From: JBEKYD01 sp049509915
GTDB taxonomy: Bacteria; Acidobacteriota; Terriglobia; Bryobacterales; Bryobacteraceae
DNA length: 54,689 nt
Assembly: GCA_049509915.1 (NCBI GenBank)
Contig: JBEKZL010000009.1
Span: forward strand, 1-54,689
Direction of reading: 5' to 3'
Under the pieces are notes generated by a model. That model searched no databases. It saw only the letters and a program-made list of their open reading frames with translations, and was not told the origin of the DNA. Made by a program: the position numbers and the translations under genes. Shown here in pieces: positions 46,024 through 54,550 of the stretch. Each line of letters begins with the position of its first letter. The first letter of the stretch is position 1.

Positions 46024-46620
46024 ATGAGATTCATAGTTAGTTCGTTGAGTGGGTGTGTTTGTGCCGCCATGGTTTTGTTTGCCGTCCCCGGCATGGCGGC
46101 CGAGATGCAAAAGTGTTCGTGTCAGGCGGTGACGCCCGCGTCTTACACCTGGGATTTTTCCGCCGAGGCCAACACCATCTTTCAAGCCATTCAATTCGAT
46201 GCCCGACAGGCTTCGGATGTGGCCGACAAAATGAGCACTTATGCCGCCGATGCCGCCGATCCGGACTGGACGATGCAAGGCGCCCAGCTCGGTATCATCC
46301 GGGGAGAAGTCAACGACATGGGCGCCAGGCTTTGCCGCCTGAGCACCATCCGGAGAGTGGTAAAGCCCTGGCAACAGAAAGAAATCGATCGGGTCACGGC
46401 GGACATACTGCTTATGGCGGATAACATTCAAGATGCTATCGTCTTTCTCAATGCCCATGAGGGGGAGTTGTGGCTTCCGGCGTACGAACATTACGCGAGC
46501 AACATCTACTTCAACGCTCACGACCTGGCGCGCTCGGTCGATAAGGCGGTTCAATACGTCAGGCTTTCCAGGGAGTATCGCAACCTTGGGCACGGGCTGG
46601 GAGCGCGAGCCGCTTCCTGA
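46024..46620 (+). CDS. Exported helical protein of unknown function
   Basis: A 198-residue protein with signal peptide (VSSLSGCVCAAMVLFAVPGMA). The mature part is mostly helical with many charged residues (FSAEANTIFQAIQFDARQAS, QQKEIDRVTADILLMADNI) and one CSC pair near its N-terminus. AAAGGGAG precedes the ATG. No family was recognised. It is monocistronic by position and could be a periplasmic structural or stress protein, but nothing here proves that. Confidence 0.7.
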   Translation: MRFIVSSLSGCVCAAMVLFAVPGMAAEMQKCSCQAVTPASYTWDFSAEANTIFQAIQFDARQASDVADKMSTYAADAADPDWTMQGAQLGIIRGEVNDMGARLCRLSTIRRVVKPWQQKEIDRVTADILLMADNIQDAIVFLNAHEGELWLPAYEHYASNIYFNAHDLARSVDKAVQYVRLSREYRNLGHGLGARAAS

Positions 46621-46786
46621 TGAGTGGGCAGGACTCTTGACCTGTTTAGGTAATGACAGTCAGTTCGGAGTTATCGCCCGTTTCCGAGTGAGGGAGCGGT
46701 AGCGACTAATCCGTTGCTTGACTTCCGAACGATGCACTTAGCTTAGTACAGCGTCTCGGAGATCCGGTAACGTATTCGAGGGCAAC

Positions 46787-46846
46787 CGTTCCCTTACGGT
46801 CGCGCCTCGGACTCGGGCGTTGCCGAGCCGCGACCGTGAGGGAGCG
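46787..46846. repeat. Inverted repeat CGACCGTGAGGGAGCG type (family E)
   Basis: CGTTCCCTTACGGTCGCG (46787-46804) pairs with CGCGACCGTGAGGGAGCG (46829-46846), 16 of 18 positions. A half copy, GAGTGAGGGAGCGGTAGCG, lies at 46686-46704. It occupies the 290-base gap between two small exported-protein genes. The layout is REP-like, although a terminator role is possible because TTTTAG follows. Confidence 0.65.
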
Positions 46847-46910
46847 CTTTTAGAGGATGTGTCGCCGTAATTGCGAAACCGGCACTTAGCTAGTAACAAG
46901 GAGATAAGTC

Positions 46911-47294
46911 ATGAAAAGAGTTGTTATGTCCAGTGTGTGTGGCGCGTTTTGCGGCCTGCTGTTGGCGCTGCCGGCCGCGGCGGCGGACAAGGCCGCGCCT
47001 GCGCCGGGTAAGACGCCGGCAAGTCATTCGGTTCCGATGATCCGGAGCGGTTGGGCGCCGGAGACCATTTCCGGCACGATCGCCATGGTCGATCCCGCCG
47101 CGAGTCTGGTGGTGGTCCAGGAGGCTGATGGAGTTCCCTTCGATCTGGTGATTACGCCCCGAACCCGCATCGAGTCCGGCGGTCACCCCGTGCCCTGGAA
47201 GGACCTGACCGGCTACCGGAACAAGTCCGTCTCAATCAGGTTTGTTCCCGAGCGGCGCGGTGACGTGGCGGAGTCGGTCCGGATCGGAGGTTAG
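46911..47294 (+). CDS. Small exported protein, single beta domain (DUF5666-like)
   Basis: A 127-residue protein with a signal peptide (SVCGAFCGLLLALPAAAADK). The mature part (TISGTIAMVDPAASLVVVQE, FDLVITPRTRIESGG, LTGYRNKSVSIRFVPERRGD) has the strand pattern of small OB-like exported domains seen in DUF5666-type proteins. AAGGAG precedes the ATG. Function is unknown. It lies upstream of the RAYT transposase on the same strand, probably not co-functional. Confidence 0.72.
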   Translation: MKRVVMSSVCGAFCGLLLALPAAAADKAAPAPGKTPASHSVPMIRSGWAPETISGTIAMVDPAASLVVVQEADGVPFDLVITPRTRIESGGHPVPWKDLTGYRNKSVSIRFVPERRGDVAESVRIGG

Positions 47295-47303
47295 CCCCTC
47301 CGG

Positions 47304-47321
47304 GTGTGGAAAAATCCACAC
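47304..47321. repeat. Perfect short hairpin upstream of RAYT
   Basis: GTGTGGA, loop AAAA, TCCACAC. It lies 80 bases before the transposase start and just after the upstream gene's stop. It may be a REP unit recognised by the RAYT or a terminator; no T-tract follows. Confidence 0.6.
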
Positions 47322-47400
47322 TCCGTGGAGACGCGGCAGTGAAGCCGCCGGTTCTCGAAAACAATTGAGAATTCCACGCTACTTTTCGAACCAACGAGGT

Positions 47401-48108
47401 ATGGCCCGACGTCCCCGCGTGATCGTACCTGGACTTGCTCACCACGTCACTCAAGCCGGCAATAACCGTCAGGAAGTCTTTACTTACAATGATGACCGGC
47501 GCCTATACCTGGATCTGCTCGGGCGCTACGCCCAACGGTACGAGGCGCACATTCTGGCCTATTGCCTGATGGCCGATCATGTCCACCTGGTGGTGGTGCC
47601 CGAGCGCGAATTTTCCCTGGCGTGCCTGATGGGACGCACTAATACCGAATACACCATGGCGTGGAATCGCGTGGAGCGCCGCAGCGGCCACCTGTGGCAC
47701 AGCCGGTTCCGTTCCTGCCCGGTGGAAACCTCGCTATTGCATTCCGTGCTGCGCTATGTGGAGCGGGGACCGGTGCGCGCCGGCCTGGAAGAGTACGCAT
47801 GGGACTATCCCTGGTCGAGCGCCCGCTACCACGCGATCGGTCCCGATTCCAATACCATCCTCGACCACGGCGCGGTCCGCTCGCTGCGCGATTGGGACCA
47901 GGCGCGCTGGAAAGAACTTCTCAGCGCCCAGGAAACGCCGCTCGATTTGGACCTGGTGAGGCGCGCCACTATGACGGGGCGTCCGCTCGGTTCACCCGGC
48001 TTCATCCATCAACTGGAGACCGAAACCGGCCTCTCGCTTCGCAGCCGCCCCCGCGGGCGCCCCCGCAAGACGCTAGTCGGAGGTTACGGCGTGCTCGCGC
48101 CTCTGTAG
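47401..48108 (+). CDS. REP-associated tyrosine transposase (RAYT, Y1-Tnp)
   Basis: A 235-residue single-strand DNA transposase-like protein. Start MARRPRVIVPGLAHHVTQAG is the family N-terminus. The HUH-type metal motif is HVHLVVVP in YCLMADHVHLVVVP, and the likely nucleophile is Tyr in NTEYTMAWNR, followed by GHLWHSRFRSCP and YVERGPVRAGL. RAYTs act on REP palindromes at their own borders and are usually domesticated single copies. Inverted motifs flank the gene (47304-47321 and 48111-48200). It is the best candidate for the enzyme behind one of the palindrome families in this window. Confidence 0.9.
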   Translation: MARRPRVIVPGLAHHVTQAGNNRQEVFTYNDDRRLYLDLLGRYAQRYEAHILAYCLMADHVHLVVVPEREFSLACLMGRTNTEYTMAWNRVERRSGHLWHSRFRSCPVETSLLHSVLRYVERGPVRAGLEEYAWDYPWSSARYHAIGPDSNTILDHGAVRSLRDWDQARWKELLSAQETPLDLDLVRRATMTGRPLGSPGFIHQLETETGLSLRSRPRGRPRKTLVGGYGVLAPL

Positions 48109-48110
48109 GA

Positions 48111-48200
48111 AGCGGTCAGCGGTCGGCGATTGGCGATTGGCGGTCAGCCAGACCGGCTCCGAACGGATTGCCGGAAGCTGATTGCTGAGTACTGACCGCT
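48111..48200. repeat. Inverted motif flanking RAYT on its 3' side
   Basis: AGCGGTCAG (48111-48119, partly repeated as GCGGTC and GGCGATT) and CTGACCGCT (48192-48200) are reverse complements enclosing further short repeats. This block immediately follows the RAYT stop and is a candidate REP/BIME for that enzyme. Confidence 0.55.
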
Positions 48201-48211
48201 GAAAGCTCGTG

Positions 48212-48676
48212 CTACTGCCCGACCTTCATGACCAGATAGGAGAACTGTTTGCCGGCCAGGAGTTTCATCTGGTGGGGAATGCCCGCCGGAATAATCACGA
48301 AGTCGCCGGGGGCAAGCTGCGTCTCGGTGCCGCCCGTAATGGCGCTGCCGCGCACCTCGTGGGGTTGAGCGGTCTTGGCATCCACGATGGTTCCACCCGT
48401 GATCAGGGTAGCTTCCCCGGTCTGCGCCACGATCACATCCGCCTGTGTTTCGTGCAATTCGGCGCCGCCCGATGCCTCGCGCAGCGCGAACGAAACTCCG
48501 CTGGCTCCCACCTGGGCCAACTTCATCATGGCCATCTGCCCCTTGGGGTCGACCTTGGGGCCCAGGGTCTGGGGCAACTGGTGCAGCTCAGCCGCTTTCC
48601 ATACGTGCGCCACCGGCGCATCCGCCGCCACTGCGGCCAGGACGGCGCAGCCCAGCACGATTGCTATTCGTTGCAT
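48212..48676 (-). CDS. Exported cupin-domain protein
   Basis: A 154-residue protein with a signal peptide (IAIVLGCAVLAAVAA) and one cupin barrel. Motif 1 is around GGAELHETQADVIVAQTGEA (His/Glu metal ligands), motif 2 around LAPGDFVIIPAGIPHQMKLL (second His). It may bind a metal and a small molecule, but no substrate is indicated. Transcribed toward the RAYT; downstream of the second PIG-L gene in the same direction with a 74-base gap. Confidence 0.8.
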   Translation of the reverse strand: MQRIAIVLGCAVLAAVAADAPVAHVWKAAELHQLPQTLGPKVDPKGQMAMMKLAQVGASGVSFALREASGGAELHETQADVIVAQTGEATLITGGTIVDAKTAQPHEVRGSAITGGTETQLAPGDFVIIPAGIPHQMKLLAGKQFSYLVMKVGQ

Positions 48677-48750
48677 GGCGGTATGGTATCACGGCGCCCA
48701 GGGTCACCTGGCGCTGGGGCACAACCGGTGGGGCACGCTCGCCGTCCGGC

Positions 48751-51222
48751 CTACTTCGCGCTGAGCAAATTGGCGAACAAGCGATAGGCGCCAGGTACGC
48801 CGGCCGGCAGCTGGCGAAACCAGGAGTACGCGGTGAATATGTAGACGCCCTTACCGTACCTGCTCCACAGCTCCCCACCTTCGAGCGGCGGCTCGCCCGG
48901 GTCGTGGCTCGAAAACACGGTTTCGTAGCGCTTGTCCCAGTCGGTTGCAAACGACAGGCCGCGTTCCTGTACCCAACCCTCGAAGTCGCGCGATTCGATA
49001 CGGTTGGGCGTCCGCAGCAAGGGGCTGTCCGGGTGCGGGAACGTCACCGGCGCGTCTTCCACCGTTACCCGGTACGCGTTGCCCGGCGGCGCAGTGAACG
49101 GATAAGGACCGGCCTGCAACCTGGCATCGCCGGTATTGTATTGAACGATATAGGTGCCGCCCCGCTTCACATATTCCATCAGGCGGGACTGGTTCGAGCG
49201 TACGTCGGCCCGCACGTTGTAGGCTCGCACCCCTGCCACGATGGCTTCAAAACGGCCCAAGTCGCCTTGCGCCAGCTCGTCCGGCGACAGTAGCGTTACT
49301 TCCAGCCCCATCTGCCGCAGCGCGTCCGGCATTTCATCGCCCGCGCCCATGATGTATCCGACTTTGTGTACCGAAACCCGGATGTCGGCGCGCACCAGCT
49401 TGACCCGCGCGGGCGGAAACAAAGTCTCGACCGGGATGTGCGTGTAAGAAATCGTCTCGATTCCATTGGAAATGTCGCGCCCGTTGACGTTCGCCACGGC
49501 GCGCAATTCCCCGGTGCTTTCGCCAGCCGGGGGCGCGACCTGAAAGACCGCCTCGCGTTCTTCTCCGGCAGCGTCTAACTGGACGGGCGCCCCCCGCGGT
49601 GTGACTTTCCAACCCGGCGGCGCATCCATGCGCACCGTGCCGCCGGCCGTGGCGATATTGGCCCTCAGGGCGACATGAATGGCGCGAGGCGCGGAGTCCG
49701 GGAAAAGAGCCACGCTTTCAGCCGGGTTCACCGCTACCGCCGGCACGATGGCCAGCGGCCGCGTGCGTTCGCCTTCGGAGCGCTCGGCGTAGCGGTAATC
49801 CACCGGCCGCGCCACTTCGATGACGGTCCCCGCCACCTCCAGCCGCCATCGCACGCTGGCCACCGGCGGCGTATCGCCCAGCCCTATAAGGCGCTGATCC
49901 TTCACCTGGTAGAGGTCGTGCTCGGCCGGTTCGCGCAGCCAGTAAGGCTGAGAGTACTCCTGTTCCGGCGACACGGTGGCGTGAAACGGAGTTCGCATCT
50001 CCTGGTTGTAGCCAAGCGTGGCCGGTTTCACTTCAAGCGCCTGGTTCCAGACGCCTTCGATCGCGGCCGACAGCACCCGAACCGGGATCTTCGAGCGGTT
50101 GAGCACGGTGGCCGTGAGCGTGAATGGGCCGCCCGGAACTACTTGCGGACCGTCCGCCTGCGCTTCCACAAACAGGCCGGCGCATTTGGCGATGGTCTCG
50201 TCCAGCTCGGCCAATTTTGGTTTGGCCAGAGGGTCGTTAAGAGCCGCTATCAGCGGCCGCACCTTGGCCAGCAGCGGAATGGTCTTCACGGGGTCGGTCA
50301 CGTCGAAGCCGCGAATGGCTTCCACCAGGATCTCACCCACCGGCCCACCGCCCGGGATTCGGTTCCAGGAGGTGTCGATGCCGTCGAAAAGCCGCCCGTG
50401 CGCAGCGACCGGATCGCCCGCCACCAGTTCGAAATCCGTGCGCGCCGCGCCGGGCCGCCGCATCGCGCCGGTTCCCTGGCTGTGGTGCATGGAGCGGCTG
50501 AGCGCCGCCAATTCCTCGTAGGAGTAGCCCAGCACCGGGTTGAACTCGCCGGAGTCCACCCAGCCCGCCTTGGGCCCCTCGCCGGGCGGAATTCCGAAAA
50601 AAGCCGGAAACTCGGCGAAGACCACCCGTTTGGCCTGCCATGGCTGCACCCATTGAAGTTGTTCCGGGAAACGGCGCGCATCGCCCGCGGCCCCGAACGC
50701 CTCCTTGCCGAGGATGGCGGAGGCCTGGTGATGCCCGTGCCCGTCGCGCGGCGTTCCGCTGAACCCCAGCACAATCACGTCCGGGCGATACCGCCGGATT
50801 ACCCACACCACGTCGGAGAGGATCCGTTCCCGCCCCCATTTCTCGAACGTCTCGGCGGCCGTACGCGAGAAACCGAAATCGATGGCGCGGGTGAAGAACT
50901 GCTCGGCACCATCGATCCGCCGCGCCGCCAGCAGTTCCTGGGTGCGGATCACCCCCAACTGCGCCCCTTGCTCGGCGCCGATCAGGTTCTGCCCTCCTTC
51001 GCCACGGGTCAGAGAAAGGTATGCCGCGCGCATGTTCCGGCCACGCGCAAAGTACGCCAGCACGTCGGTGCGTTCGTCGTCCGGGTGCGCACCCACGATC
51101 AGCACGCTGCCAAGCTCATTCAACTTGCGGAGCGAATGCTCCAGGTCCGGGGCTCCCGAAAAGGGCCGCGGCTGCGCTCCCAGCGCAATCGCGAATAATA
51201 GGAAGGTAGATGCCAGCCGCAT
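48751..51222 (-). CDS. Large exported PIG-L family protein, second copy
   Basis: An 823-residue exported protein with the same architecture as the protein at 30376-33144. MRLASTFLLFAIALGAQPRP is a signal peptide at ATG 51222. PIG-L motifs: LIVGAHPDDERTDVLAYFAR, RGEGGQNLIG, RTQELLAARRIDGAEQFFTR. A middle Ig-like section follows. The C-terminal amidotransferase-like part has VAGVRAYNVRADVRSNQSRL and YIVQYNTGDARL. It lacks the Gly/Arg insert of the other copy. Sugar deacetylation is the family role; substrate unknown. It starts 79 bases from the divergent peroxiredoxin gene. Confidence 0.88.
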   Translation of the reverse strand: MRLASTFLLFAIALGAQPRPFSGAPDLEHSLRKLNELGSVLIVGAHPDDERTDVLAYFARGRNMRAAYLSLTRGEGGQNLIGAEQGAQLGVIRTQELLAARRIDGAEQFFTRAIDFGFSRTAAETFEKWGRERILSDVVWVIRRYRPDVIVLGFSGTPRDGHGHHQASAILGKEAFGAAGDARRFPEQLQWVQPWQAKRVVFAEFPAFFGIPPGEGPKAGWVDSGEFNPVLGYSYEELAALSRSMHHSQGTGAMRRPGAARTDFELVAGDPVAAHGRLFDGIDTSWNRIPGGGPVGEILVEAIRGFDVTDPVKTIPLLAKVRPLIAALNDPLAKPKLAELDETIAKCAGLFVEAQADGPQVVPGGPFTLTATVLNRSKIPVRVLSAAIEGVWNQALEVKPATLGYNQEMRTPFHATVSPEQEYSQPYWLREPAEHDLYQVKDQRLIGLGDTPPVASVRWRLEVAGTVIEVARPVDYRYAERSEGERTRPLAIVPAVAVNPAESVALFPDSAPRAIHVALRANIATAGGTVRMDAPPGWKVTPRGAPVQLDAAGEEREAVFQVAPPAGESTGELRAVANVNGRDISNGIETISYTHIPVETLFPPARVKLVRADIRVSVHKVGYIMGAGDEMPDALRQMGLEVTLLSPDELAQGDLGRFEAIVAGVRAYNVRADVRSNQSRLMEYVKRGGTYIVQYNTGDARLQAGPYPFTAPPGNAYRVTVEDAPVTFPHPDSPLLRTPNRIESRDFEGWVQERGLSFATDWDKRYETVFSSHDPGEPPLEGGELWSRYGKGVYIFTAYSWFRQLPAGVPGAYRLFANLLSAK

Positions 51223-51301
51223 GAATTTACACCATTCTAGCCGGTTCCCGCCGCTGCCTCTAAATCGCCTATGGTATGCTGACGTAAACAGGAGGGAATT
51301 T

Positions 51302-51811
51302 ATGCGCAACATCGCGACCGCCGCTTTGCTGGTGTGTCTTTTCGTCTTTGGCCTGGGTGCGGCGGAAGTGCCGCAGGCCGGCCAGATGGCCCCAACCTTT
51401 GCCCTGCCCTCGCAAGACGGAACCTCGATAGACTTGCACCAATTTCATGGCAAGTGGGTGGTGCTATATTTCTACCCGAAGGATATGACCCAGGGCTGCA
51501 CAATCGAAGCCCACAACTTTCAGGTGGATTTGCCCAAGTTCGATCAGCGCAACGCCGTCATCCTCGGCGTGAGCGTGGATTCCACCGACAGCCATCAAGC
51601 GTTTTGCACCAAGGAAAGCCTGACCTTCCGCCTGCTGGCCGATACCGACAAGAAAGTCGTCGACGCCTACGGCTCGCTGAATGCCCGTGGCATGGCCTCG
51701 CGCAACACCTTTTTGATCGATCCCTCGGGAAAGATCGCCAAGGTCTGGACCAGCGTCAACCCGTCGCACCATAGCGACGAAGTGCTGGCTGCGCTGGACT
51801 CGATGAAATAG
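51302..51811 (+). CDS. Exported peroxiredoxin, BCP/AhpC-TSA type
   Basis: A 169-residue thiol peroxidase. A signal peptide (IATAALLVCLFVFGLGAA) directs export. The peroxidatic Cys66 is in YPKDMTQGCTIEAHNF (BCP motif T-x2-C, here TQGC), with a second Cys102 in AFCTKESLTF as possible resolving residue. AGGAGG precedes ATG 51302. It reduces hydrogen peroxide or organic peroxides in the periplasm. The T-Q instead of T-P before the Gly is a mild variation. Confidence 0.92.
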   Translation: MRNIATAALLVCLFVFGLGAAEVPQAGQMAPTFALPSQDGTSIDLHQFHGKWVVLYFYPKDMTQGCTIEAHNFQVDLPKFDQRNAVILGVSVDSTDSHQAFCTKESLTFRLLADTDKKVVDAYGSLNARGMASRNTFLIDPSGKIAKVWTSVNPSHHSDEVLAALDSMK

Positions 51812-51818
51812 CCTCGCT

Positions 51819-52703
51819 TTACAGTTTCATGGCTGAGATCCGCTGCCTGACGTGTTCTCCCAGGGCCTCCTGTTCGAAATCGGCGTTGCGCCGGAAAATC
51901 TCCGGCATAATTTCGCCGTAGGGCTTGACCGGGGCTTCCACTTCCCGAAAACCCAGGCTGGACGCCATGAGGCAGGCCGCGCGGACGAGGTTCAGAGCTT
52001 CGCGTGGGTTGCCGCAAATCTCCGCGTGGTGTTCCAGCATCACCGTCCGCAGGCCCTCGGGGAAGCCCCATTGGGTGGCGACCCGCGAACCCGCCTCGCA
52101 GTGCTCGATACCGAATTCAGCCAGTTCCCTCAAGTTCGCTTCGTCGCCGCTCTCGAACGTCTTTGACATGTGCCTGGCATAGTCGGGACCCAGACTGAGG
52201 AACAAAGCCAGGCGTCCCAGGTCGTGGGTGAGGCCGGCCGTATATACGGACGGTTGGCGGCAAACCTTGCCCATGAATTCCGCGATCACGGCCGTAGCCA
52301 GGCTATGCTCCCACACCGCGGTCATGTATGGGGTGCGAGGCACGTTGCGCACATAAAAGCCGAAAGCGATGGTGCAACCGAGCGACCGCACCCGCTCCAG
52401 TCCCAGAAACGTTAGGGCGTGGCGGATGGTCTCAATCCGGGCGCGCAGGCCGAACTCGACTGAATTGGCGACCAGCAACAGATCGGCAGTCAACGCCGGA
52501 TCGGTCTTAAACGCCTCTTCGAAGTCGGCGAATGCCGAGTCGCTTTCCACCGAGATGTTCATGAGTTTGAGCGCGCTGGCGTGGAAAGGCGCCAGGCGCG
52601 ACAAACTGATGTAGGCATCCAAGTGCTTTTCCGCGCTGACGCCGCGGTTGGTACTGCCGGCCGGCGTCCGAGAAGCGGCCGTTGTTGGAGAATTCCAGGC
52701 CAT
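51819..52703 (-). CDS. HDOD domain protein
   Basis: A 294-residue cytoplasmic protein of the HDOD family, catalytically inactive relatives of HD phosphohydrolases used as signalling scaffolds. Seen: FKTDPALTADLLLVANSVEF, IRHALTFLGLERVRSLGCTI, VWEHSLATAVIAEFMGKVC, YTAGLTHDLGRLALFLSLG (HD-like pair) and EFGIEHCEAGSRVATQWGFP. No output domain is attached. It is convergent with the peroxiredoxin and divergent from the metallo-beta-lactamase gene. Partners cannot be deduced. Confidence 0.9.
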   Translation of the reverse strand: MAWNSPTTAASRTPAGSTNRGVSAEKHLDAYISLSRLAPFHASALKLMNISVESDSAFADFEEAFKTDPALTADLLLVANSVEFGLRARIETIRHALTFLGLERVRSLGCTIAFGFYVRNVPRTPYMTAVWEHSLATAVIAEFMGKVCRQPSVYTAGLTHDLGRLALFLSLGPDYARHMSKTFESGDEANLRELAEFGIEHCEAGSRVATQWGFPEGLRTVMLEHHAEICGNPREALNLVRAACLMASSLGFREVEAPVKPYGEIMPEIFRRNADFEQEALGEHVRQRISAMKL

Positions 52704-52880
52704 CAGCTCTCTTATCGGCCTTATCCTGGCATGGTTCTAATTATCCGGACTGCCCAGGAGTTTCGTTCCGTTATCAATCAAATTGTGTCCACTAAATGGG
52801 GTGAATACCTGGGAAACTCCGCTCCTCCACTGGCGGATCGTAGTATGTTGGCTATGGTCGGGCCGCCACTGGTTCAAATT

Positions 52881-53756
52881 ATGTTAAGACTCTCGAAAAA
52901 TGGAAGTTACTGTCTGCTGGCATGCCTGCTGCTTGCCTGGCCAGGCTTGCGCTCACAGCCGAAGGGTTCGCCGTGCGCCGAGTGCGCCGCCTGGAACGCG
53001 CCCCAGAAGCCGTTTCGTATATACGGCAATACCTATTACGTCGGTCCTCGCGGGTTGAGTTCCATTCTGGTAACCTCCGGGGCCGGGCATGTACTCCTGG
53101 ATGGCGCGCTGCCGGAGTCAGCCGGGCCAATCGCCGCCAGCATTCGTTCGCTGGGCTTTCGGACGGAGGACGTGAAGCTGATTGTGAATTCGCACGTCCA
53201 CTTCGACCATGCCGGGGGCCTTGCGGAATTGCAGCGCTGGAGCGGCGCGGCGGTGGTTGCCAGCCCGTGGAGCGCGGCAATCATGACCAAGTCCGGCGTC
53301 GGTCGCGACGACCCGCAGTACGGAACCATCCCCCCGATTGCGAAGGTGGCGCGCGTCGAGTTGCTGCGCGACGGCCAAACGTTTCGCGTCGGGCAACTTG
53401 CCATCACCGCGCACCTGACGCCGGGACATACACCCGGTGGAACAAGCTGGACGTGGCAGTCGTGCGAAGCCGGCCGCTGCCTGGGCATCGTCTATGCGGA
53501 CAGCCTGACGCCGGTTTCGGCCGCTGGATTCAAGTTCACCTCGAGCCGCGGAGCTATTCAGGACTTCGAAAAGAGCTTCGCCTTCCTGCGCGCGGCAGCC
53601 TGCGATATCCTCCTGACCACTCATCCTGACGCCTCCGCATTCTGGACCCGCGTCGAGGGGCGGCAACCGATGGTCGACCCGGAGGCGTGCCGGCAACTGG
53701 CCGGCCGCGCCGAGGAGCAACTGCGGCGGCGCATCGCCGTTGAAACCGGGCGATAG
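52881..53756 (+). CDS. Subclass B3-like metallo-beta-lactamase fold hydrolase
   Basis: A 291-residue exported metallo-hydrolase. MLRLSKNGSYCLLACLLLAW is a signal peptide. Zinc site residues: His105, His107, Asp109, His110 in NSHVHFDHAGG, His183 in TPGHTPGGTSWTW and His248 in LLTTHPDAS. That full set of six, plus DSLTPVS, matches the B3 pattern (H-H-H and D-H-H sites). B3 enzymes hydrolyse beta-lactams including carbapenems, but many environmental homologues have other or weak activity, so resistance is not shown. ATG 52881 is taken at the signal peptide; 52854 is an in-frame alternative. Confidence 0.87.
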   Translation: MLRLSKNGSYCLLACLLLAWPGLRSQPKGSPCAECAAWNAPQKPFRIYGNTYYVGPRGLSSILVTSGAGHVLLDGALPESAGPIAASIRSLGFRTEDVKLIVNSHVHFDHAGGLAELQRWSGAAVVASPWSAAIMTKSGVGRDDPQYGTIPPIAKVARVELLRDGQTFRVGQLAITAHLTPGHTPGGTSWTWQSCEAGRCLGIVYADSLTPVSAAGFKFTSSRGAIQDFEKSFAFLRAAACDILLTTHPDASAFWTRVEGRQPMVDPEACRQLAGRAEEQLRRRIAVETGR

Positions 53757-53844
53757 GGTCACTCCTTGTCCGCCGGTGAGAGCGGACTCTCCGAACTCCC
53801 GATGTCGAGGGAATTTCGGCTCGCCAGCGAACGGCCGGGCTGGC

Positions 53845-53880
53845 GTGGGGCAGACCATCGTTCTCTGTGGTCTGCCCCAC
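53845..53880. repeat. Perfect 13-bp hairpin (family D)
   Basis: GTGGGGCAGACCA and TGGTCTGCCCCAC around the 10-base loop TCGTTCTCTG. Related in arm and loop to 14498-14525. It lies 90 bases after the beta-lactamase-fold gene and may also terminate its transcript. Confidence 0.75.
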
Positions 53881-54015
53881 CTGGCACTCGACCGTCGCCA
53901 TTTCAATCCTTCGAAGCGGCTCATATTGGGACACGTCGGGCGCGGGGGACTTGGGGGGAGTTTCGGGTTGTGACGGGTTACTCGATATTTTGCTTGCTTT
54001 TGGGCTGTCAGCCTT

Positions 54016-54550
54016 TCAGCTCGCAGCTTCCGGAACTGAGATATTGGGTTCGTTGGAATTTGCTACGGTGGCAGCAGCGGGTTTAGTTTCAATGGGTTGG
54101 CTGGCGAGGTTGGGTTCGCTGGCGGGGGGTTGAGCGGGAACCGGACCGGGCTCAGGTCGTGGGGAGTGAGGAGGGGGTCGGGGTCGGCGGAGGGCTGCTG
54201 GCAGACGGTTTGGGGGACTGCCAGTTGGTCGCGCATGGACATGGGGCGCTGGAGGTCTTCGGTGGCGCGGCGGTAATTCCTTTCGGACTGGGCCTGGTAG
54301 CGGAGGAAGCGCGGCCAAGCGTCGGATCCCTTATTGGAACGAAGGAAACCTCCGCCGAGGCCGCAGTTGCGGTTCTGGGCGCGGGTGACGTTGGTGCGCT
54401 CGACGTCGGCGTACGCGTCGCTGGTGCCGATCATATCGGGGACCAAGGGGGCGAAGAGTTTGTCGGAGCGGCGGTCGAAGGCTTGGTTGAGGCAGGCGGT
54501 GAAGACACCGGACTCAAGGCGGGAGGCGCGCGCTGCACTTTAACGGCAGC
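54016..54550 (-). pseudogene. Probable decayed gene, Pro/Asn-rich tail
   Basis: Reading on the minus strand, one frame gives FDRRSDKLFAPLVPDMIG, then DAWPRFLRYQAQSERNYRRA and TEDLQRPMSMRDQL, a plausible helical protein. After about 54210 that frame becomes a Pro/Asn-rich string. A neighbouring frame continues with SEPNLASQPIETKPAAATVA and ends NEPNISVPEAAS at 54016. This suggests one frame break in a single gene. The family was not identified, and no convincing start was found. Upstream sequence to the window end (54551-54689) shows no gene. Confidence 0.4.
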
